Program-made: the position numbers and the translations under genes | Shown: positions 43,744 to 52,754 of the stretch, one piece after another | Layout: every line of letters starts with the position of its first letter | How positions within the stretch are numbered: position 1 is the stretch's first letter | Notes under the pieces: generated by a model | Seen by the model: the letters and a program-made list of their open reading frames with translations, nothing else | What the model was told of the DNA's origin: nothing | Databases searched by the model: none | Assembly: GCF_902499335.1 (NCBI RefSeq) | Contig: NZ_CABVQK010000016.1 | Span: forward strand, 62,001-126,000 | DNA from: Burkholderia lata | GTDB taxonomy: Bacteria > Pseudomonadota > Gammaproteobacteria > Burkholderiales > Burkholderiaceae | Direction of reading: 5' to 3' | Length of the DNA stretch: 64,000 nt

Positions 43744-44412
43744 TTACAGCCCGAGCTGCGTCGCCAGCTGGCCGATGTCCGACACTTCGTAATAGTTGTA
43801 GAACGGCGTGCCCGGCTCGTGGCCGCGGTTCACGAACGCCTTGTGCTTGATCCCGAGGTCCTCGGCCGTCATCAGGTCGTAGCGCAGGCTCGACGACACG
43901 TGCAGCACGTCCTCGGGCTTGCAGCCGAGCTTGTCGAACATGTATTCGAAGCCCTGCATCCGCGGCTTGTACGATTGCGCCTGCTGCGCGGTGAACACCG
44001 CATGGAACGGCGCGCCGAGCTTGTCGACGTTGCTCATGATCTGCTCGTCCATCGCGTTCGACAGGATCACCAGCTTGTACTTCGACGCCAGCCGCGACAG
44101 CCCGGCCGGCACGTCCGGGTGCGGGCCCCACGTCGGCACCGCATGATAGAAAAGCTCGGCCTCGGCTTCGTCGAACGTCACGCCGACCCGTGCGCACGTG
44201 CGGCGGACCGCGTTGACGACGACGTCGCGGTACGGCTTCCACGCGCCGAGCACCTCGTCGAGCCGATAGGCGGCGAACGCGCGCACGAAGGCCTCCATCG
44301 TGGCCGGCGACAACCGATCCGCATAGATTTCGCGCGCCGTCTCGGCCATCCGGAAATGGGTCAGCGTGCCGTAACAGTCGAAGGTGATGTACTTCGGTTC
44401 AAACTGGATCAT
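43744..44412 (-). CDS. HAD type II hydrolase (2-haloacid dehalogenase-like)
   Basis: This 222-residue HAD-superfamily protein has motif I YITFDCYGTLTHF with nucleophile Asp12, motif II VILSNAMDE (near 115), motif III lysine in QSYKPRMQGF (near 150) and a C-terminal VNRGHEPGTP. Motif I and the overall length match type II haloacid dehalogenases, but many relatives are phosphatases, so the reaction is open. It has no signal peptide. It is divergent from the second double-GNAT gene across a 435-base region. Confidence 0.87.
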   Translation of the reverse strand: MIQFEPKYITFDCYGTLTHFRMAETAREIYADRLSPATMEAFVRAFAAYRLDEVLGAWKPYRDVVVNAVRRTCARVGVTFDEAEAELFYHAVPTWGPHPDVPAGLSRLASKYKLVILSNAMDEQIMSNVDKLGAPFHAVFTAQQAQSYKPRMQGFEYMFDKLGCKPEDVLHVSSSLRYDLMTAEDLGIKHKAFVNRGHEPGTPFYNYYEVSDIGQLATQLGL

Positions 44413-44847
44413 GGTGACGTCCTGTCGGTGTGAAGCCCCGGCAGGGCCGGGGATGGGCTGGGTTTGACGAAATTGAATCAGGGCAAAAAGTCGTCCGCGC
44501 ATCGTTCGGCGCCGCTCAAAACGCAGAATCGCCGCGTGTTGCCGGCCCCATGCAGCACGATCTGCCGCGCGATCGCGCGCGGCGGGGCGCGGCGGGGCGC
44601 GGCCTGTGCGGTATTCGGCAGGCGGAAGCGATGCCGTGCATTGATCGTAGTGGCATTCCACAGCACGCGTGGTCGGATTGACCGGCCGCGCCGGCACGAT
44701 TCGCGCGTTCGTTCGTGCCGATCGAGCCGGTTTGCATCGATCTCGCGGGCGCGCCCGCCGCCGCCGGAAAACAGGCGAATCGTCCTATCCGCGCCGCCAC
44801 CGCGCTGGCAGAGTGAATGCGTCATTTCCACCCATCCGGAGTCCGGC
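44413..44847. other. Divergent promoter region between HAD and double-GNAT genes
   Basis: The 435 bases contain no gene I can support. A ten-base tandem repeat GGCGGGGCGC occurs twice at 44581-44600 and begins a third time. The promoters of the HAD gene and of the plus-strand amine locus should be here. Confidence 0.4.
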
Positions 44848-45708
44848 GTGTCCGACCTCAACCCTTCCCGCACGCTCACCTATCGCCCGTTCGCCGAAAC
44901 CGACCTGCCCGCCGCTCATCGACTGTCGGAGGCGGTCAAGTGGCCGCACCGGCTCGAAGACTGGCGCTTCGTGCGCCAGCTCGGCGGCGGTTTCGTGGCC
45001 GAAGGCGAGACCGGCGTCGTGGGTACCGCGCTCGGCTGGCGTCTCGGCGAAGCGCACGCGGCGCTCGGCATGCTGATCGTGTCGCCCGAGCGCGCGGGCG
45101 GCGGGATCGAGCGCGAACTGCTCGCCCACGCGCTTGACAGCTTCGGCACGCGCACCGTCTTTCTGCATGCGACGCCGGAACGCGAGCCGCTGTACGCGGC
45201 GTTCGGATTCGAGCCGATCGATACGATCGACCAGCACCAGGGCGCGGCGTTCCGGCCGCCGCTGATCTCGCTGCCGCCCGGCGAGCGCCTGCGCCCGCTC
45301 GGCACCAACGACGGGCCGCGCCTCGCCGCGCTCGCGACGCGTGCGGCGGGCTACGAACGCGGCGCGGTGACCGACGCGCTGCTCGACGTCGCAAACGGCA
45401 TCGCGCTCGATCGCGACGGCGAGCTGCTCGGATTCGCGCTGTTCCGCCGCTTCGGCCGCGGCCATGTGATCGGCCCGGTGATCGCGCCGGATGCGCGGCG
45501 CGCGCAGGCACTGATCAGCCACTGGCTGGCGTTGAACGAAGGGATATTCGTGCGGCTCGACTTGCCGAGCGACAGCGGGCTGTCCGACTGGCTGGAGGGG
45601 CTCGGGCTGCCGCGCGTCGATACCGTCGTCGCGATGGCGCGCGGCGCCGTGCCGGTGGGCGACCCGGCGCTGCGCGCGTTCGCGATCGTGAGCCAGGCGC
45701 TCGGCTGA
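44848..45708 (+). CDS. Double GNAT-domain acetyltransferase, paralogue of 26656-27558
   Basis: The 286-residue product has the same two-GNAT plan as the protein encoded at 26656-27558: a first domain with SPERAGGGIERELLAHAL and VFLHATPEREPLYAAFGFEPID, and a second with ALFRRFGRGHVIGPVIAPD. It ends FAIVSQALG, compared with ALVSQAML in the paralogue. The acetyl-CoA loop is altered to RAGGGI. The start is GTG 44848, six bases after GGAG; longer frames upstream have no family-like sequence. It is first in a plus-strand row with a hydroxyacid dehydrogenase, 11 bases apart. Confidence 0.87.
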   Translation: MSDLNPSRTLTYRPFAETDLPAAHRLSEAVKWPHRLEDWRFVRQLGGGFVAEGETGVVGTALGWRLGEAHAALGMLIVSPERAGGGIERELLAHALDSFGTRTVFLHATPEREPLYAAFGFEPIDTIDQHQGAAFRPPLISLPPGERLRPLGTNDGPRLAALATRAAGYERGAVTDALLDVANGIALDRDGELLGFALFRRFGRGHVIGPVIAPDARRAQALISHWLALNEGIFVRLDLPSDSGLSDWLEGLGLPRVDTVVAMARGAVPVGDPALRAFAIVSQALG

Positions 45709-45719
45709 GGGGCACACCG

Positions 45720-46646
45720 ATGAGCTTCCTGTACAAGGCCGACCCCGTGCGCGGCGCGCAGTGGGCAGCGCGCTTCGCGCAACAGGCGCCCGATCTGCCG
45801 TTCCGGATCTGGCCGGACCTCGGCGACGCGGCAGCCGTCCGCTATCTCGCCGCATGGCAGCCGCCGGACGATCCGGTCGCGCTGCTGCCGAATCTCGAAG
45901 TCGTGTTCTCGGTCGGCGCCGGCATCGATCAGTTCGACCTGTCGCGCGTGCCTTCGCACATCCCCGTCGTGCGGATGATCGAGCCGGGCATCGTCGAAGG
46001 GATGGTCGAATACGTGACGCAGGCCGTGCTGACGATCCATCGCGACCTGTTCGACTATGCGGCACAGCAGCGCGACCAGGTGTGGCACGAGAAGCCGGTG
46101 CGCGCCGCCGCGTCGCGTCGCATCGGCGTGCTCGGCCTCGGCACGCTCGGCCAGGCCGTGCTCGACACGCTGCGGCGCTTCGGTTTCCCGTGCGCCGGCT
46201 GGAGCCGCACGCCGCGCACGCTCGACGGCATCGACTGCTACGCGGGCGATGCGGCACTCGACACGTTCCTGGCGCGCACCGACATCCTGATCTGCCTGCT
46301 GCCGCTCACCGACGGCACGCGCGGCCTGCTCGGCGCGCGCGTGTTCGACGCGCTTCCGGCCGGCGCGTCGCTCGTGCAGGTCGGGCGCGGGCCGCAGCTC
46401 GATGCGGCGGCGCTGCTCGCGGCGCTCGCGAGCGGCCGCCTCGACAGCGCGATCCTCGACGTGACGGCCCCCGAGCCGTTGCCGGCCGGCCATCCGTTCT
46501 GGGCCCATCCGCGCATTCGCATCACGCCGCACATCGCGAGCGCGACGCGCCCCGACACCGCGGTCGATGCAGTGCTCGCGAACCTCGCCCGCCATCGCGC
46601 TGGACAGCCGATGATCGGCGTCGTCGATCGCGCGCGCGGCTACTGA
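45720..46646 (+). CDS. D-isomer 2-hydroxyacid dehydrogenase (GhrA-like glyoxylate/hydroxypyruvate reductase)
   Basis: This 308-residue protein is of the GhrA group. It has the NAD(P) loop GLGTLG at 139-144 and the catalytic triad Arg223 (VGRG), Glu252 (APEPLP) and His271 (TPHIAS). It should reduce glyoxylate or another 2-oxoacid to the hydroxyacid. It starts 11 bases after the double-GNAT stop, and a class III aminotransferase gene follows after 161 bases. It may dispose of the oxoacid made by transamination. Confidence 0.9.
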   Translation: MSFLYKADPVRGAQWAARFAQQAPDLPFRIWPDLGDAAAVRYLAAWQPPDDPVALLPNLEVVFSVGAGIDQFDLSRVPSHIPVVRMIEPGIVEGMVEYVTQAVLTIHRDLFDYAAQQRDQVWHEKPVRAAASRRIGVLGLGTLGQAVLDTLRRFGFPCAGWSRTPRTLDGIDCYAGDAALDTFLARTDILICLLPLTDGTRGLLGARVFDALPAGASLVQVGRGPQLDAAALLAALASGRLDSAILDVTAPEPLPAGHPFWAHPRIRITPHIASATRPDTAVDAVLANLARHRAGQPMIGVVDRARGY

Positions 46647-46807
46647 CGTCTATGTCCGGCCGCACGGGGCGCGCAGCAGAAAATGCCGAAGCGCCCCGTG
46701 CAAACGCCGCGTGCGTACGTTTCGGGCCGCAAATTGAAAACGCATGCGGATTTCTCGCCCGTTAGCATGAACTCACCGCTGACACCTGACGAGAGTCCCG
46801 CCTTCCC

Positions 46808-48208
46808 ATGAACCAAGCCGCGCTGATCGAAGCCGATCGTCAACACCTGATCCACCCCGTCGTCAATTACCGTGCGCACGAGGCGCGCGGCGTCACCGTG
46901 CTCGAATCCGCCGACGGCGTGTTCCTGCGCGACGCCGCGGGCCATACGCTGCTCGACGCGTTCTCGGGCCTGTGGTGCGTGAACGTCGGCTACGGCCGCG
47001 ACAGCATCGTGAAAGCCGCCGCCGACCAGATGGCGAAGCTGCCCTACGCGACCGGCTATTTCCATTTCGGGTCGCAGCCGGCGATCGAGCTCGCCGAACG
47101 GCTCGCGGCGCTCGCGCCGCCGTCGCTGAACCGTGTGTACTTCACGCTCGGCGGGTCGGATGCGATCGATTCCGCGGTGCGCTTCATCACGCACTATTTC
47201 AATGCGACCGGCCGGCCGTCGAAAAAGCAGATGATCGCGCTCGAACGCGGCTATCACGGTTCATCGTCGGTCGGCGCCGGCCTCACCGCGCTGCCCGCGT
47301 TCCATCGCCATTTCGACCTGCCGCGCGCCGATCAGCACCACATCCCGTCGCCCTACCCGTACCGCCATCCGCTCGGCGACGATTCGCAGGCGCTGATCGC
47401 CGCGTCGGTCGCCGCGCTCGACGCGAAGGTGGCCGAACTGGGCGCGGACAACGTCGCGGCATTCTTCTGCGAGCCCGTGCAAGGCTCCGGCGGTGTAATC
47501 GTGCCGCCGGCCGGCTGGCTGAAGGCGATGCGCGACGCGTGCCGGCGCCTCGGCATCCTGTTCGTCGCCGACGAGGTGATCACCGGCTTCGGCCGCACAG
47601 GCCCGCTGTTCGCGTGCGAAACCGAGCGCGTCGAACCCGACCTGATGACCGTCGCGAAAGGGTTGACCGCCGGCTATGCGCCGATGGGCGCGGTGCTGAT
47701 GTCCGACGAAATCTACGAGGGGATCGCAGGCAGCCGCGCCGAATCGGCCGCGGTCGGCCACGGCTACACGTATTCCGCGCATCCGGTCAGCGCGGCGATC
47801 GGCCTCGAAGTGCTGAAGCTCTATCACGAAGGCGGGCTGCTCGCGAACGGCCAGGCGATGGCGCCCCGCTTTAGCGCGGGCCTCGACGCGCTGCGCGCGC
47901 ATCCGCTCGTCGGCGACGCGCGTTCGGTCGGCCTGCTCGGCGCGCTCGAACTGGTGGCCGACAAGGCACGCAAGACGCGCTTCGACCCGGCCCTGAACGT
48001 GCCGGACAGGATCGCGGCCGCCGCGTATGCAAACGGCGTGGTGTTCCGTGCGTTCGGCGACGGCGTGCTCGGTTTCGCCCCGGCGCTGAGCTTCACCGCG
48101 GGCGAGTTCGACCTGCTGTTCGAGCGCGTGCGCAAGACGCTCGACGACGTACTGGCCGAACCCGGCGTGCAGCGCGCGCTCGACGCCGCACACGCGCAGC
48201 CGGCGTGA
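46808..48208 (+). CDS. Class III omega-aminotransferase (SpuC-like)
   Basis: This 466-residue PLP enzyme belongs to the class III aminotransferases. The cofactor lysine is Lys284 in TVAKGLTAGYAP; Asp255 lies in VADEVITGFGRTG, and the phosphate-binding GGSDAIDSA is at 115-123. The subgroup resembles putrescine/beta-alanine/omega-amino acid:pyruvate aminotransferases. Its product would be a semialdehyde, and an aldehyde dehydrogenase of the succinate-semialdehyde type is encoded 700 bases downstream on the same strand, with an Lrp regulator between. Confidence 0.92.
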   Translation: MNQAALIEADRQHLIHPVVNYRAHEARGVTVLESADGVFLRDAAGHTLLDAFSGLWCVNVGYGRDSIVKAAADQMAKLPYATGYFHFGSQPAIELAERLAALAPPSLNRVYFTLGGSDAIDSAVRFITHYFNATGRPSKKQMIALERGYHGSSSVGAGLTALPAFHRHFDLPRADQHHIPSPYPYRHPLGDDSQALIAASVAALDAKVAELGADNVAAFFCEPVQGSGGVIVPPAGWLKAMRDACRRLGILFVADEVITGFGRTGPLFACETERVEPDLMTVAKGLTAGYAPMGAVLMSDEIYEGIAGSRAESAAVGHGYTYSAHPVSAAIGLEVLKLYHEGGLLANGQAMAPRFSAGLDALRAHPLVGDARSVGLLGALELVADKARKTRFDPALNVPDRIAAAAYANGVVFRAFGDGVLGFAPALSFTAGEFDLLFERVRKTLDDVLAEPGVQRALDAAHAQPA

Positions 48209-48295
48209 GCGCGGCAAGGGAAAGCGGGGCTTGTGACGGCCCCCGTTCGACTCTAAAGTAACCGGACATTCCATTTTTTTGCCCTCTCCCGGACC

Positions 48296-48787
48296 ATGAC
48301 GGACAGCAAGCTGGATCGCATCGACCTGCGCATCCTCTCCCAGTTGCAAAAACGCGGCCGCATGACCAACGTCGAGCTGGCCGATGCGGTCGGGCTGTCG
48401 CCCAGTCCCTGCCTGATCCGCGTCAAGCGGCTCGAGAAGGCCGGCTACATCGGCGGTTACGGCGCGCACATCCAGCTCGAGAAGCTCGGCGACGTGCAGG
48501 TCGTATTTACCGAGGTCACACTGGCCGACCACCGGCGCGAGGACTTCGACCGTTTCGTCGCGGCGATCCGCAATGTCGACGAGATCGTCGAGTGCCATCT
48601 CGCGAGCGGCGGCTACGACTATCTGCTGAAGTTCATCACGCGCAGCGTCAGCCATTACCAGACGATCGTCGAGGGGCTGCTCGAGCAGAACATCGGCATC
48701 GAGAAGTATTTCAGTTACGTGATCATCAAGTCGCCGTTCGTCAAACGGCACTACCCGCTCGAATCGCTGTTCGGCGAACGGCATTGA
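48296..48787 (+). CDS. Lrp/AsnC-family regulator
   Basis: The 163-residue product has an N-terminal helix-turn-helix (LDRIDLRILSQLQKRGRMTNVELADAVGLSPSPCLIRVKRLEKAGYIGGY, residues 5-54) and a C-terminal RAM sensor domain (ECHLASGGYDYLLKFITRSVSHYQ). Lrp family proteins commonly respond to an amino acid and control its use. Between the aminotransferase and dehydrogenase genes, it is probably the regulator of this amine or amino-acid locus. Confidence 0.92.
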   Translation: MTDSKLDRIDLRILSQLQKRGRMTNVELADAVGLSPSPCLIRVKRLEKAGYIGGYGAHIQLEKLGDVQVVFTEVTLADHRREDFDRFVAAIRNVDEIVECHLASGGYDYLLKFITRSVSHYQTIVEGLLEQNIGIEKYFSYVIIKSPFVKRHYPLESLFGERH

Positions 48788-48884
48788 CGGACCGCCGGCG
48801 GCCACCGCCCGCGCGGCACCCTGCTGCCCGCGCGGGGCAGCCGCGCGCGCGCCGCCCCCGAACCGCTTCATCCAAGGACCTGTC

Positions 48885-50357
48885 ATGCCGCTTACGCTGT
48901 CCCGCTCCGAACTCCTGCGCACCGCCAACCTGATCGACGGCACCTGGCGCGATGCGCTCGACGGGCGTCGCTTCGCCGTCACCGATCCTGCCACGCTCGA
49001 CACCGCCGCCGACGCACCCGACAGCGGCGCGGCCGACGCACGCGCGGCGACCGACGCGGCCGCGCGCGCGCTGCCCGGATGGCGCGCGACGCCCGCTCGC
49101 GAACGGGCGGCGATCCTGCGTGCATGGCATGCGGCGATCCTCGCGCATACCGACGATCTCGCGAAGCTGATGTCGCGCGAACAGGGCAAGCCGCTCGCCG
49201 AAGCGCGCGGCGAAGTCGCCTACGGCGCGTCGTACGTGCTGTGGTTCGCCGAGGAAGCGACGCGCACGTACGGCGACCTGATTCCGCAGCAGCAGCGCGG
49301 CAAACGCCTCGCCGCGATCAAGGAGCCGATCGGCATCGTCGCCGCGATCACGCCGTGGAATTTCCCGCTCGCGATGATCGCGCGCAAGATCGCGCCTGCC
49401 CTCGCGGCCGGCTGCACGGTGGTCGCGAAGCCGGCGGAGGACACGCCGCTGACCGCGCTCGCGCTCGCCTTCCTCGCGCAGGAAGCGGGCGTGCCGGCCG
49501 GCGTGCTGAACATGATTACCGCGTCGCGCGAGCGCGGCATCGACGCGGTGGCCGACTGGCTCGCCGACGGCCGCGTGCGCAAGATCACGTTCACCGGATC
49601 GACGCCCGTCGGCAAGCTGCTCGCACGCGAGTCGGCCGCCACGCTGAAGAAGCTGTCGCTGGAGCTCGGCGGCAATGCGCCGTTCATCGTGTTCGACGAT
49701 GCCGAGCTCGACGCCGCGGTCGACGGGCTGATGGCCGCCAAGTTCCGCAACGGCGGCCAGACGTGCGTGTCGCCGAATCGCGTGTACGTGCAGGCGGGCG
49801 TCTACGACGCCTTCGCCGCGAAGCTCGCGGCGCGCGTCGCCGCATTGAAGGTCGCGCCGGCGACCGATCCGGCCGCGCAGATCGGCCCGATGATCAACGC
49901 GCGTGCGGTGGACAAGATCGCGCGGCACGTCGGCGACGCCATCGAGCGCGGCGCGCGCGTGCTCACCGGCGGCAAGCGCCTGCCCGAACTCGGCCCGAAC
50001 TTCTACGCGCCGACGGTGCTCGCCGACGCCACCGCCGACATGCAACTGACCTGCGAGGAAACGTTCGGCCCGATCGCCGCGCTGTTTCGCTTCGACACCG
50101 AGGACGAAGCCGTCGGCGCCGCGAACGACACGCCGTTCGGGCTCGCCGCGTATTTCTACACGCAGGACGTGCGGCGCATCGCGCGCGTGTCGGCACGGCT
50201 CGAAACGGGCATCGTCGGGATCAACGAAGGCGCGCTCGCGAGCGAGGCCGCACCGTTCGGCGGCGTGAAGGAGTCGGGCTATGGCCGCGAAGGTTCGCGC
50301 TACGGCCTCGACGACTACCTGTCGATCAAGTACCTGTGCCAGGGCGGGCTCGACTGA
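48885..50357 (+). CDS. NAD(P)-dependent succinate-semialdehyde dehydrogenase-type ALDH (GabD-like)
   Basis: The 490-residue ALDH has Cys294 (GGQTCVSPNR) and Glu260 (LSLELGGNAP), SREQGKPLAEARGE at about 97-110 and ITPWNFPLAMIARKIAPALAAGC (155-177), all typical of GabD/SSADH and glutarate-semialdehyde dehydrogenases. AAGGA precedes the ATG. With the omega-aminotransferase it could convert a 4- or 5-aminoacid through the semialdehyde to a dicarboxylate such as succinate or glutarate. A hairpin follows immediately after the stop. Confidence 0.92.
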   Translation: MPLTLSRSELLRTANLIDGTWRDALDGRRFAVTDPATLDTAADAPDSGAADARAATDAAARALPGWRATPARERAAILRAWHAAILAHTDDLAKLMSREQGKPLAEARGEVAYGASYVLWFAEEATRTYGDLIPQQQRGKRLAAIKEPIGIVAAITPWNFPLAMIARKIAPALAAGCTVVAKPAEDTPLTALALAFLAQEAGVPAGVLNMITASRERGIDAVADWLADGRVRKITFTGSTPVGKLLARESAATLKKLSLELGGNAPFIVFDDAELDAAVDGLMAAKFRNGGQTCVSPNRVYVQAGVYDAFAAKLAARVAALKVAPATDPAAQIGPMINARAVDKIARHVGDAIERGARVLTGGKRLPELGPNFYAPTVLADATADMQLTCEETFGPIAALFRFDTEDEAVGAANDTPFGLAAYFYTQDVRRIARVSARLETGIVGINEGALASEAAPFGGVKESGYGREGSRYGLDDYLSIKYLCQGGLD

Positions 50358-50359
50358 CC

Positions 50360-50377
50360 TTGCACGGCTGCGTGCAA
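50360..50377 (+). terminator. Hairpin after the GabD-like gene
   Basis: TTGCACG pairs with CGTGCAA across a four-base loop, beginning two bases beyond the stop codon. It is a likely terminator without a T-run. Confidence 0.5.
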
Positions 50378-50414
50378 CGCCGGCAAGGCAGGATCGCGGG
50401 AATCGTGGAAAATA

Positions 50415-50435
50415 CTCCGCATCTGTGATGCGGAG
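50415..50435 (+). promoter_or_regulatory. Perfect inverted repeat covering the LysR ribosome binding site
   Basis: CTCCGCATC, three bases, then GATGCGGAG: nine perfect pairs. The right arm contains GGAG, the only good Shine-Dalgarno before the GTG start at 50444. As RNA it would hide the ribosome site; as DNA it could be an autoregulatory operator. Confidence 0.6.
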
Positions 50436-50443
50436 ACTAGCCC

Positions 50444-51367
50444 GTGGGAATCAACTTCGATTTGAACGACTTGCAGGCGTTTCGCGCGGTCGTGGAAACG
50501 GGAAGTTTCCGAAAGGCCGCGGAGACGGTGAGCATTTCCCAGCCTGCGTTGAGTCGCCGGATCGACAAGCTCGAGGACGCGCTCGGCGTGCGCCTCTTCG
50601 AGCGCACCACGCGTCGCGTCACGCTCACGACGGTCGGCCGCGTGTTTGCCCAGAGTGCCGAACAACTGCTCGACGATCTCGACGCCGCGCTGCTCGGCAT
50701 TCGCGACGTGTCGTCGAGCCGCCTGGGCCATGTGACCATCGCGTGCGTACCCTCGGTGGCCTACTACTTTCTGCCCGCGATCATCGCGCGCTATCATCAG
50801 CGCTTTCCGCGCATCCGGGTCAAGCTGCTGGACGCGGGCGCGAACGAGGTGCTGGGCGCCGTCATCAGCGGCGAGGCCGATTTCGGCGTGAGCTTCATCG
50901 GCAGCCAGGAAGCCGACATCGAGTTCAAGGTGTTGCTCCAGGAGCGCTTCGTCGCTGCCTGCCGCCGCGACCATCCGCTCGCGCGCAAGAAACGCGTGAC
51001 CTGGAACGAACTGTACGAGCACGATTATGTGTCGGTCGACAAGACTTCCGGTAACCGTCTGTTGCTCGACCAGGCGCTTGCCGCCGTGGCACCGCGCGGG
51101 CCGAGCGTGTGCGAGGCGCGCCACGTGACGACCTTGCTCGGATTGATCGAGGCGGGGCTCGGCGTCGCCGCGGTGCCCTCGATGGCGATGCCCGGGCACG
51201 ACCATCCCATTCTCACGAGCGTGCCGCTCGTCGAGCCGGTCGTCAAACGGCGCGTGGGCATCGTCAAGCGGCGCGGACGACCGCTCACGCCGGCCGCCGA
51301 AGCGTTTCACCGGATGATCATCGACGCGAAGCGTGGCAGTATCGCGAGCAGCGGTGCATCGGTGTGA
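50444..51367 (+). CDS. LysR-family transcriptional regulator
   Basis: This 307-residue regulator has an N-terminal helix-turn-helix (LNDLQAFRAVVETGSFRKAAETVSISQPALSRRIDKLEDALGVRLFERTTR) and a full effector-binding domain (VTIACVPSVAYYFLPAIIARYHQRFPRIRVKLLD onward). The start is GTG, placed by the GGAG site in a strong hairpin just upstream. It is followed 34 bases later by a dicarboxylate symporter gene and probably controls it, and perhaps the citrate-type transporter beyond. Confidence 0.92.
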   Translation: MGINFDLNDLQAFRAVVETGSFRKAAETVSISQPALSRRIDKLEDALGVRLFERTTRRVTLTTVGRVFAQSAEQLLDDLDAALLGIRDVSSSRLGHVTIACVPSVAYYFLPAIIARYHQRFPRIRVKLLDAGANEVLGAVISGEADFGVSFIGSQEADIEFKVLLQERFVAACRRDHPLARKKRVTWNELYEHDYVSVDKTSGNRLLLDQALAAVAPRGPSVCEARHVTTLLGLIEAGLGVAAVPSMAMPGHDHPILTSVPLVEPVVKRRVGIVKRRGRPLTPAAEAFHRMIIDAKRGSIASSGASV

Positions 51368-51401
51368 CAACGACAGGAAAGACACGAAGGATGATCGTCC
51401 C

Positions 51402-52730
51402 GTGAGGTTGGCCAGGCTGCTCAAATCGCTCTATGTGCAGGTCCTGCTCGCGATGATGCTCGGCGTGACCGTCGGTCACGTCTGGCCGGACGCAGGCGCG
51501 ATGCTCAAGCCCCTCAGCGATGCGTTCGTCGGCCTTGTGCGGATGACCATCGCGCCGATCGTCTTTTGCACGATCGTCTCGGGCATCACGTCGCTCGCGA
51601 ACGGGAAGGCAATCGGCCGCACGATCGTTCGGGCGCTGGCGCTCTACTATCTGCTGACCGCCATCGCGCTCGCGATCGGGCTCGTCACCGCGTTCGTGCT
51701 GCGGCCGGGCGCCGGCCTGCACATCGACGTACACCATCTCGATTCGAGCCTCCTGGCACAGTACGCAAAGGATGCGCAACCACGCGGGCTCGTGGCGTTC
51801 GGGCTGAGCGTGATTCCCGATACGATGCTCGGTGCGTTCGAGCAAGGCGAGGTGTTGCCGGTGCTGCTGCTGTCGCTGCTGTTCGGCTTCTCGCTGAATG
51901 CACACCGGGCGGCCGGCCGGCCCGTTCTTGCACTGATCGACGGGGTCGCCCAGGTTGTCTTTCGCGTGCTCGCGATGATCATGCGGCTCGCGCCGCTCGG
52001 CGCATTCGGCGCGATGGCGTTCACGGTGGGCCGCTTCGGTATCGGCTCGGTCGGCTCGCTTGCGAAGCTGATGCTGTCCTTCTACGTGGCATGCGCGCTG
52101 TTCGTCGCGCTGGTGCTCGCACCGCTCGCGCGCCTGCACGGCTTCGCGCTGTGGCGGCTATTGCGCTACCTGCGCGAAGAATTGCTCATCGTCCTCGCGA
52201 CGTCCTCGTCGGAGCCCGTTCTGCCGCGCCTGATCGTCAAGCTGGAATCGCTGGGTTGCGACCGGGGCGTCGTGGGGCTCGTGCTTCCGGCGGGGTATTC
52301 GTTCAATCTGGACGGCACCGCGATCTACCTGACGCTCGCCGCGCTGTTTATCGCGCAGGCGTGCGACGTGCCCCTTTCCGCGTCGCAGATCGCGATGTTG
52401 CTCGCCGTCATGCTGCTGACGTCCAAGGGCGCGGCCGGTGTTTCCGGCAGCGGGCTGGTTGCGCTGGTCGCCACGCTCGTCGTCATGCCCGACCTGCCCG
52501 TTGCCGGGGTCGCACTGCTGGTCGGCATCGATCGCTTCATGTCCGAGGCGCGTGCGCTGACGAGCGTGATCAGCAATGCCTGCGCGGTCATCTTCGTTTC
52601 GATGTGGGAAGGCGCGTGCGATCGTGCGCTGCTTGCGCAGAGGCTCGCCGTGGCCGGTTCGGCCTCCGCGAACGGGGCCGATGAAGGCAGTGCCGCGGCC
52701 GATGCCGACGGTAGCGGGAAGGCCGCCTGA
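51402..52730 (+). CDS. Dicarboxylate/amino acid:cation symporter (DctA/GltP family)
   Basis: This 442-residue membrane protein is of the DAACS family (DctA, GltP). It has about eight membrane helices and the conserved motifs ATSSSEPVLPRLI (serine-rich re-entrant loop, near 265), GYSFNLDGTAIYLTLAALF (near 298) and TSKGAAGVSGSGLVAL (near 345), which form the substrate and cation sites. A hydrophilic alanine/glycine-rich tail ends the protein. The start is taken as GTG 51402 on family alignment (RLARLLKSLYVQVLLAM), with AAGGA ten bases upstream. C4-dicarboxylates are the likely substrates. Confidence 0.9.
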   Translation: MRLARLLKSLYVQVLLAMMLGVTVGHVWPDAGAMLKPLSDAFVGLVRMTIAPIVFCTIVSGITSLANGKAIGRTIVRALALYYLLTAIALAIGLVTAFVLRPGAGLHIDVHHLDSSLLAQYAKDAQPRGLVAFGLSVIPDTMLGAFEQGEVLPVLLLSLLFGFSLNAHRAAGRPVLALIDGVAQVVFRVLAMIMRLAPLGAFGAMAFTVGRFGIGSVGSLAKLMLSFYVACALFVALVLAPLARLHGFALWRLLRYLREELLIVLATSSSEPVLPRLIVKLESLGCDRGVVGLVLPAGYSFNLDGTAIYLTLAALFIAQACDVPLSASQIAMLLAVMLLTSKGAAGVSGSGLVALVATLVVMPDLPVAGVALLVGIDRFMSEARALTSVISNACAVIFVSMWEGACDRALLAQRLAVAGSASANGADEGSAAADADGSGKAA

Positions 52731-52754
52731 CGCACGCCTTCCCGTCGACGGAAT

